A stretch of DNA of 64,000 bases, taken from assembly GCF_019649055.1 (NCBI RefSeq), contig NW_026570229.1:2193760-2257759 (forward strand), given 5' to 3'. This document shows, piece after piece, positions 57,717 through 64,000 of the stretch (position 1 is the stretch's first letter; every line of letters starts with the position of its first letter). The stretch is from Paramacrobiotus metropolitanus (lineage: Eukaryota > Tardigrada > Eutardigrada > Parachela > Macrobiotidae). The notes under the pieces were generated by a model, which searched no databases, was not told the origin of the DNA, and saw only the letters and a program-made list of their open reading frames with translations. A program made the position numbers and the translations under genes.

Positions 57717-60700
57717 TTAGTGCAACTGTGCAAGCTTGTCCCGTAATTTCTGTCGCGCTAACACATCGGCAATTACAAATTCACGGATTGCACCAAACTC
57801 GGTACTACGGCGCGCCATGCCACACTATTTGCGCTCTACAACTGCAACTTTACAAGCATTTGGCATGACCGATACATGTATGTACATGCCTAATATTAAT
57901 CTGAATTACAATATAACGGTAGAAATTACGGGTCACAAGCTTGTACAGTGTTTCAAAGTAATGATTTGTTGTCATCAGCTTACCGACCAATTGAAGTACA
58001 TGCAGCACAAGGCGTATGTGAACTGCTGCAAATGATCGATATCCAGCAAAGAATCATTGAACAAGACATTGTAGTACGTCGGCGCCACCGTACCCCGGGG
58101 GGCAGAGTGCGCTACCAGGTAGAAGTCCATTCTACATAGCATTCCAGTCATCGTTAGAGCACTGGAGAATCCTTGTATAACAATTAGAAAAATGTACTGA
58201 TACAGCTTACTGATGAGGTTTTGTAACAGCCTGGTCAACGAGAGTTCCCGGCAGAGGATTCACGAACGGCATTCTCTTGCCAGGGGTGTCCACAACAAAT
58301 CTGGTATTGTGACTTTTGGTCACGATGATAAAGGTGAGCTTAGCTCTACAAAATCGCATCAGAAAATATTGTGACGATACAAAATAAGAAACTTGCGCAG
58401 TTCCAAAAACTGGTGAACTACTACAGCAACGTGATAAACCTCGAACAGAGTCATTTACGCGGTACGCTATTGAGTAAGGTAGCGGTAACACGAAAATTTG
58501 AAGGAGAGAATCAAACGTGGTTTCGTGAGGGAAAGCGTGTGCTGCACTGAACGCCCTACCACCTACCCGTATGGTCGCTTAAGTGAAACACTATGTTAAG
58601 TGAATGGGCGATGGTCGTTTAAGTGAAACACCCGAAATATTTCATTCCACAAACCGATTTCCTTCTGGTTTTCTTCTTTACCCGATAGAGCTAGGCGTGC
58701 TCTTCACATAGTACTTGAAATTATTTAAAAAACTTGAATCGTTTTCTTGCAATTGCGTCGGTAAAAAAACAGTGACGAAACGCTTAAGCCACGCCACCCG
58801 AGCCACTGCACTACGCCATGATAATTACAGTCACTGCCTCACACGTGCGGCTGCGCCACCCCTATGAAGACTGCATATGTACACAATCGTGATAACCAGT
58901 GGCTATTAATCCCTCCTTTGATGGCTGACAAACAGCAGAAACAGATGCAGCTAAATAAAGATTTTGTAAGTAGCAGGGAACGAGTTCGAATTCGTACCAT
59001 ATTTATCTGCATAGTCCTTGCAAATAGCCAAAAACTTGTTAGCAGATATCTCCACTCCACACTGCTCGTACTTCCGCAACAACTCCGCAAGGACCTCTTC
59101 GTCAAACTCCGAAAACAGCTGAGTGTGTCCTCCGTGTGGCTGTGGCATGGGGTTCTTCAGACGTCGGTATAAAGTACTCACTGGGACAGCGTGCATGTTG
59201 GCAGCTTCCCTCAGCGAAAGCCCTTTTTCTTTCACGTCAGTACAAGCTGATATTATACGTTTATCCATATTACTGTTTATCATTCAGTATCACACTCCAG
59301 AAAGCATAATTTTAAGAAATAAAGAAATAACTCGCATTAGAAACAAACAAATCTGAACTAAATAGCGCAGCCGCACATGTGAGGTATTGACTGTAATTAT
59401 CATGGCGTAGTGCAGTGGCTCGGGTGGCGTGGCTTAAGCGTTTCGTCACTGTTTTTTTACCGACGCAATTGCAAGAAAACGATTCAAGTTTTTTAAATAA
59501 TTTCAAGTACTATGTGAAGAGCACGCCTAGCTCTATCGGGTAAAGAAGAAAACCAGAAGGAAATCGGTTTGTGGAATGAAATATTTCGGGTGTTTCACTT
59601 AAACGACCATCGCCTATTCACTTAACATAGTGTTTCACTTAAGCGACTATACGGGTAGTGTACTTCGTATAGGTAGTTTCTTGCGCGAAGGTATAGCCGT
59701 ATAGGTATCGCGATGTTGCTTAAAACGATGACCATCACAAAGCGTTTATCGTAAGGACTAACGGCGCTGCGCATTTTGATCGTCTCTTACTACACCGTCC
59801 TGCCATCATCCACCAGGCGATTACGGTTGGTCTTACTTAACAGTACGGGTTTTAAATATCTGAAATCGCAACGTGCATCGGCACTTAATGCGCTAACAGT
59901 GTTGCATAGCGAATCCTGCCATGAAACCCAGCATACACAACCCATGAATTTGCACTTTTTGTTGTGCCTTTACGCAAGAAATTACCCTAGTGTACAGCGG
60001 GTCCTATACCGTAGAAAAAGCACTACCGTCGACTTGATGTATTACGGAACTAATGTGCTGCGCCCTTACATTCCTCACCGAGTTTTTAGAGAAAGTTATA
60101 CAGCTATCAAGGATTAGTTTAGTTTTCCCAAAATGTACCGTGTTATGACACGGTACATTTTGGGAAAACTAAACTAATCCTTGACACCGCAGTTCGAATC
60201 ACTTACCGCGGATTTGCCTGTGTTACCGCTTTAACAACAGCTCGCACTTCGTTGTTCTGTACGGCTTCCAGCTGCCCAGCTCCAACTCCTAATGACAGAA
60301 AAGCATTCCAAAAAAAACTGAAAACATTTTAGGTAGTGCTATTTTATGTAATTTTAACATTAATTTGTACCATCGCGGTAGAAAATTACATGCTCCGGGA
60401 AATCCCCTTCCCTATCGCGGAAGCGGTCCATGAGCTCTGCACATGCACAAAATTATTGATGACATGTAAAATTTTCAGTTTCCCATTTACAGGATTGTTG
60501 AACTGAACTTACTAGTTACAGCATTGGCCAAATCGTCACTGATTTCCTGACCAGAAGACTGGAAAAACACGCTACTGCTGCAACGCGTGCCGGAGCTATC
60601 GGAAGTGCCAATGACCGCAACTGCTGATCGGGAAGCACCCCTGCTCTTGGAATCGTGGAACGTATCCACCCCGATAAGCATTGTGTTAGCATACTGGAAA

Positions 60701-63700
60701 AAAAGTATGTAATAAATTTCTGTATGCTTCTATTTTCTATCTACACATTACTAGCTTACTGCTGCATCCTTCATTTTTCGCATATTTCGGTCACTTTGCG
60801 AGTTTGCCTACTATCTGTACGTGTAGAAAAACTTATAAACTGTTCACCACACATCCTAATTGGGAATTTGCGATACGAAACCGTTTTCAGAAGTCATCGT
60901 TTGTTTAGTGAAAACACATAGGTAATCGATAAGTTTTGAGAAAAATAATCAAATTTGCATACTCAAATTACATCCACTCCACAAGCAGTAGAAGCAGCGT
61001 TCGTGATTGACGGTTAATACTTATATTAGGGGAAGCAGCTCGCGTACATGAACGAAAGCTGTTTCTTTCGCGCACTTCCAGTCACTTTTTTGCATTATTC
61101 TACGATATTTCATAGCCAAATATTTGGAACGCATTGACGTAAAAACCATTAACCATCAACACGATCTTCAGCGCACGTTCATGCAAAACTGGTACCGGAC
61201 CGGTATAACGATTAGTTCATAATCTACGATTTCTTTTTGTTGCAATTCATGCATTCTAACTGGCTTCTGCTAATAAAAATTATCTACATGTACATAGACA
61301 GTGAGACTTTTAATACACCGCCGTGGTTCAACCTTTTGAGTTTTTTTCCCAACCGTAGATTACCCACGCAGACAGTTTTCAGGCTAGCGTACACATGTGC
61401 ACATCATTTGGCTGCCGAGTGGTACCAAACAATGCAGCAAAAGTTTGTTAGGGAGTGCGTTGAAGTTTTCGCACATGCACTGAAATTTGGCACCGTGTAC
61501 CACAACCGGCACATTCCCCTCAAAAAGTCCACCACATTAGTGGTGCCCGGTGGCCAGTTTATGCACAAGTGTAGGCAAAGTGGCAGAAAAACTACTGAGA
61601 AACGAAGCACAGATTTTGTCTCATTACGGTTTTACCATTGCATAGCGAGTCATATCCAGTGCCCATGGCGCTCCACCCAATTTCCCACCCATCTGCACAG
61701 CAATCTTCGTCGCCACACTTTTCAGCATCCCCTGCTTCTCCAGCGTCTTCTGTACGACGCACTGAGAAATAACTGCAAAACAAAGCTGCTTCCATAACAG
61801 GCATGACAAACACTCTGAGTAGTACAGAATTAGGCTGTTACTGCGTTATCCTGATGGTCAGATTCGTCTGTGATGGTTAACGTACCTGGCACGTCGCAGC
61901 AAAGAAAGGTTTTGACGCCATCGTATATTGGCTTCGAATAACGCGCCAAAATTACAATAACCTTGAGAGAAAAAACGATTACATTTCCACTGGCAATCGA
62001 ACAATTTTAATTCTATTGCATAGTGCCAAAGACGCTTGATTTTTCGTCCTACCAATCGAGCGCTCGTTTGCACAGCACTGCGGAGTATGTGCAGAATGTC
62101 CCGGTCACACTCGTAGGAATATCTGTAAAAGAGAGTTTCTCAGTTTCACTAAAAAAATATGAAAACATGTCGATCCGTCCGCGGCTCAAAATTTTTGTAC
62201 TTCGACGTTCACCGCATTTCGGACACTCTACACGGATTCGCGTACCGTACACCAGAGACAGCTCAGAAAGGGTAGTATCTGTGTCGTTCCACGTAAGAAA
62301 ATTTGATAAATTTCCATTATCTTGTGTGCACCTTGTGCAAAAGACATTAATTATTACTGCGTAATCAATTTCGAACAGTTTTTTGTCATCTGGAGCAACG
62401 CGGAGAAATCCCTGTCTCAGACGTTCGGTACGTCAATCCATACTCTATAACGTCCGAAATACAAAAAACGTCGAAGAACTACAGAAGAAGAACTCTGTAG
62501 TGTGAGAATAAGACGGTAATAAAATCAAGCAGTGTGCAACCGGAACACATCCCATACGAATAAATCGCCAGGATTGGGTTCGATCCGTTCGAACAAAGAA
62601 ATGCCGGTTTGCGCAGTTCGCGGTACATTAAAACGAAACATCTACTTCGTTTCTTATTGGTACATCTAAATTTGTACGAAGTGAGAGACAACTTACGTGG
62701 CAGGCGGCGTCAGGCGTATCGCCATGGGAGCACTAACTTCACATAACATCTCAAACAAATCCCTGGCTCCGCGTTCGAAGCATCGCGGGTACACAAAAAT
62801 GACTCCATCGGCAGGCATCACCGATGGTGGCGCGTGAAATCGAGATGCCCGAATGTCCTTCTGCCAATCGGCGTGCTTCACGCCGTAAGTAATCTGAAAT
62901 TTTTAAAAAAATATAATTGTGATAACCTTCTAAAATCTAAATGGACATCTGATCATATCTGTGACTGTGCACATATCTATGCAATGGCAAACCGACATTT
63001 CGTCGACCGTCACAAAGGTCGACCGAATTACGTCGACCGTCACGAAGGCGACGGCTAGGAAAAGCTAAGAACCTGAGAAAACTAGGAGTATAAGACTTAA
63101 ATAACCTAAGAAAACCCAAGAAACTGAGGCAGTTTAGCCAAACGGTGGTTCGACCTCGTTACCGGTCGACATTGCTTCTGTTCGACGAAGTGTCGGTCGA
63201 CGAAATGGCAGGTCACCATATGCAATCAATGCAATACAATACAATATTTATCAATTAGTGACCCTATCCGCTGTCTCCTTCAGCCAACGCGCGTCCTTTG
63301 CATCGTACGCTACAAATCTAGAAATTTGAATTGTTGGACAAGCTGTGCAAGTTCCACTTTGTACAACAAGAGTGCAGTGTATTTTGCACACAGCTCCTAA
63401 GAAGATTTTCTGATATTCTGAGTGTGGATTCCTACAATTTTATTACGTTTGCATCACTCTGCAAAATACATTCAAAATTTACCTTCCTAGTTCCTTGAAG
63501 CAACGCAACTGGTTTCAGCTGACGACCACGAACTTCAAGTAAGTTATTATCGAAGCCAATTCCCCAGTGTTGGATGAACTTCTCCACACTGGCGTTTCTG
63601 AAGAAAACATACGCAGAGGTTGTTAGCGAGACATATATGTTGCAGGTCCGTTTCGATATACGGGTATTTCAACGAGCGAAACCGGCCATGTATGGTCCAC

Positions 63701-64000
63701 ACTCCACTATCCCGGGAGTGCAATCACCCACGGTTGATTGTGAGATGTAAGGGAATAATAAGTGGTATTAGGTAAACGTTTCGTGGACAACACACAAACA
63801 ATATTTAATCTGCTCTTGACGAAGGCTTAACTGCATCACTTCGCGCTCGGAATACCCGTAATTAGTGTAAACCTATGCAACCGTATTGACAGGAGCTGAA
63901 GTTTAGTTGAGGTTTAGAACTTCAGATCAATTACCCCAAAAGACGCTCCATAAAATCGTTCAAGTTGCGGATACGCTCGTGTGGTTCCTGCAGCGTGTAG
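57717..64000 (-). CDS. Divergent Argonaute-family protein, 3' part (MID and PIWI domains), runs off the right edge
   Basis: Exons in transcript order: 64000-63935, 63597-63483, 63317-63263 (tentative), 62893-62697, 61961-61886, 61772-61636, 60693-60513, 60436-60371, 60288-60207, 58345-58211, 58131-57984, and a tentative last exon about 57868-57717. Argonautes bind small RNAs. Linker 2 shows [19 protein letters not shown], the MID domain [15 protein letters not shown] and [10 protein letters not shown], and PIWI shows [10 protein letters not shown] (Asp), SGQEI (Glu), YRDGVGAGQ (Asp), VTKSHNTRF and PTYYNVLF, where the fourth catalytic His is Tyr. N and PAZ domains lie outside the window. Two junctions (63317 and 61961) do not keep phase with my neighbouring exons, so a small exon is missed or misplaced. 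The proposed C-terminus has an in-frame TAG (57825-57827), leaving open decay or a different 3' end. AGO-like rather than PIWI-like by KSHNTR. Confidence 0.82.
58566..59655. mobile_element. Pogo/Tigger-like DNA transposon remnant with about 290-bp terminal inverted repeats
   Basis: 58566-58857 is nearly the reverse complement of 59364-59655, and both ends are flanked by TA (58564-58565, 59656-59657). The TIRs begin CCCGTATGGTCGCTTAAGTG and contain an internal repeat of tcg(c/t)ttaagtgaaacac. The 500-bp core holds a minus-strand 110-residue frame (59283-58951) with a Psq/CENP-B-type helix-turn-helix ([20 protein letters not shown]) and a second helical segment, but no DDE transposase. TA duplication plus a CENP-B-like DNA-binding part is typical of the pogo/Tigger group; this copy is non-autonomous. 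It lies in the Argonaute intron 60206-58346. Confidence 0.82.
58951..59283 (-). CDS. Truncated CENP-B/Psq-type DNA-binding protein of the transposon
   Basis: A 110-residue frame inside the pogo-like element. Residues about 8-45 form a Psq-like helix-turn-helix ([30 protein letters not shown]), and residues about 55-95 resemble the start of the second HTH of CENP-B/Tigger proteins ([20 protein letters not shown]). The frame ends before any catalytic domain. It could be a relic, or a retained repressor-type DNA-binding fragment able to bind the TIRs. Transcription would be co-directional with the Argonaute gene. Confidence 0.6.
   Translation of the reverse strand: MINSNMDKRIISACTDVKEKGLSLREAANMHAVPVSTLYRRLKNPMPQPHGGHTQLFSEFDEEVLAELLRKYEQCGVEISANKFLAICKDYADKYGTNSNSFPATYKIFI
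60107..60184. repeat. Perfect 37-bp-arm palindrome (hairpin) in Argonaute intron
   Basis: 60107-60143 is the exact reverse complement of 60148-60184, with a 4-nt loop (TATG). It begins 22 bp after the donor of the exon ending at 60207. In RNA it would form a fully paired 37-bp stem. The perfect arms imply recent origin or strong constraint; a fold-back assembly artefact is also possible. Confidence 0.9.
61050..61160. repeat. Dispersed repeat related to about 22540-22650
   Basis: The partner of the repeat in the FAD oxidase intron, sharing ordered blocks such as cactttttt-gca and cattgacgtaaaaacc. Lies in an Argonaute intron. Confidence 0.45.
62515..62660. repeat. Dispersed repeat related to about 17540-17700
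   Basis: The partner of the degenerate repeat between the phospholipase and thyroglobulin-domain genes. Here it carries a B-box-like gggttcgatcc, which hints at a tRNA-related SINE origin. Lies in an Argonaute intron. Confidence 0.45.
63000..63215. repeat. Degenerate GTCGACCGTCAC tandem repeats
   Basis: cgtcgaccgtcacaaagg and cgtcgaccgtcacgaagg lie in tandem at 63001-63052 with a partial unit between. Related gtcgac words recur at about 63150-63210 (accggtcgac, ggtcgacgaaatgg). This is an intron of the Argonaute gene. Confidence 0.6.

Noticed and set aside
59776-60117. 113-codon plus-strand ORF ending in the palindrome
   Set aside because: Lies within an Argonaute intron; no motif. Its end coincides with the hairpin arm by position only.
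61237-61797. 186-codon plus-strand ORF
   Set aside because: It overlaps antisense the well-supported Argonaute exon 61772-61636; its content is explained as a shadow.
63001-63060. Possible CRISPR-like array (repeated GTCGACCGTCAC)
   Set aside because: Units are too few and degenerate, with no spacers of constant length, and the context is a eukaryotic intron.

Overview
The window is animal nuclear DNA. Its genes have many short GT-AG introns, the exons are GC-richer than the AT-rich introns and spacers, and almost every recognisable protein is a conserved metazoan family (lysosomal phospholipase A2/LCAT-like, DTD1, FBXO25/32, ARL5, CLPB, CHCHD7, Argonaute). 5S rRNA genes, RLE-type non-LTR elements and pogo- and mariner-like elements fit an invertebrate. 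A small ecdysozoan such as a tardigrade is my guess, but nothing here fixes the phylum.

Layout. 0-13 kb: a possible exon tail at the left edge, a TTA-flanked MITE carrying a tRNA-like insertion, a secreted leucine-rich-repeat gene (2.6-4.9 kb), a truncated minus-strand retrotransposon (5.2-6.8 kb), a two-exon secreted cystine-knot-like peptide gene (minus, 6.9-7.8 kb), then about 5 kb in which I find no gene. 13-25 kb: a seven-exon phospholipase gene whose second intron holds three 5S genes, a convergent thyroglobulin type-1 protein (minus), a second 5S pair, and a four-exon secreted BBE-like FAD oxidase. 25-33 kb: minus-strand secreted or membrane low-complexity proteins around a minus-strand 5S cluster, a TA-flanked mariner-like MITE and a third plus-strand 5S cluster. 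33-57 kb is the conserved housekeeping block: DTD1, FBXO25/32 (minus, six exons), 5S cluster, ARL5 (minus, six exons), a nearly full-length but frameshifted retrotransposon, CLPB (15 exons) and CHCHD7. 57-64 kb: the 3' half of a divergent Argonaute gene (minus) that runs off the right edge. One of its introns holds a pogo/Tigger-like element with about 290-bp inverted repeats and a perfect 37-bp-arm palindrome.

The genes do not form a pathway. Recurrent themes are mitochondria (CLPB, CHCHD7), protein turnover and quality control (FBXO25/32, CLPB, DTD1), secretion (six signal-peptide or signal-anchor proteins), and repeats. Thirteen full-length 5S genes lie in five separate groups, on both strands, between genes and inside an intron. 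Exon borders were chosen by hand from GT/AG sites, reading-frame phase and family similarity; nothing was aligned by computer. For multi-exon genes the coordinates are the coding span and the exons are listed in the evidence.
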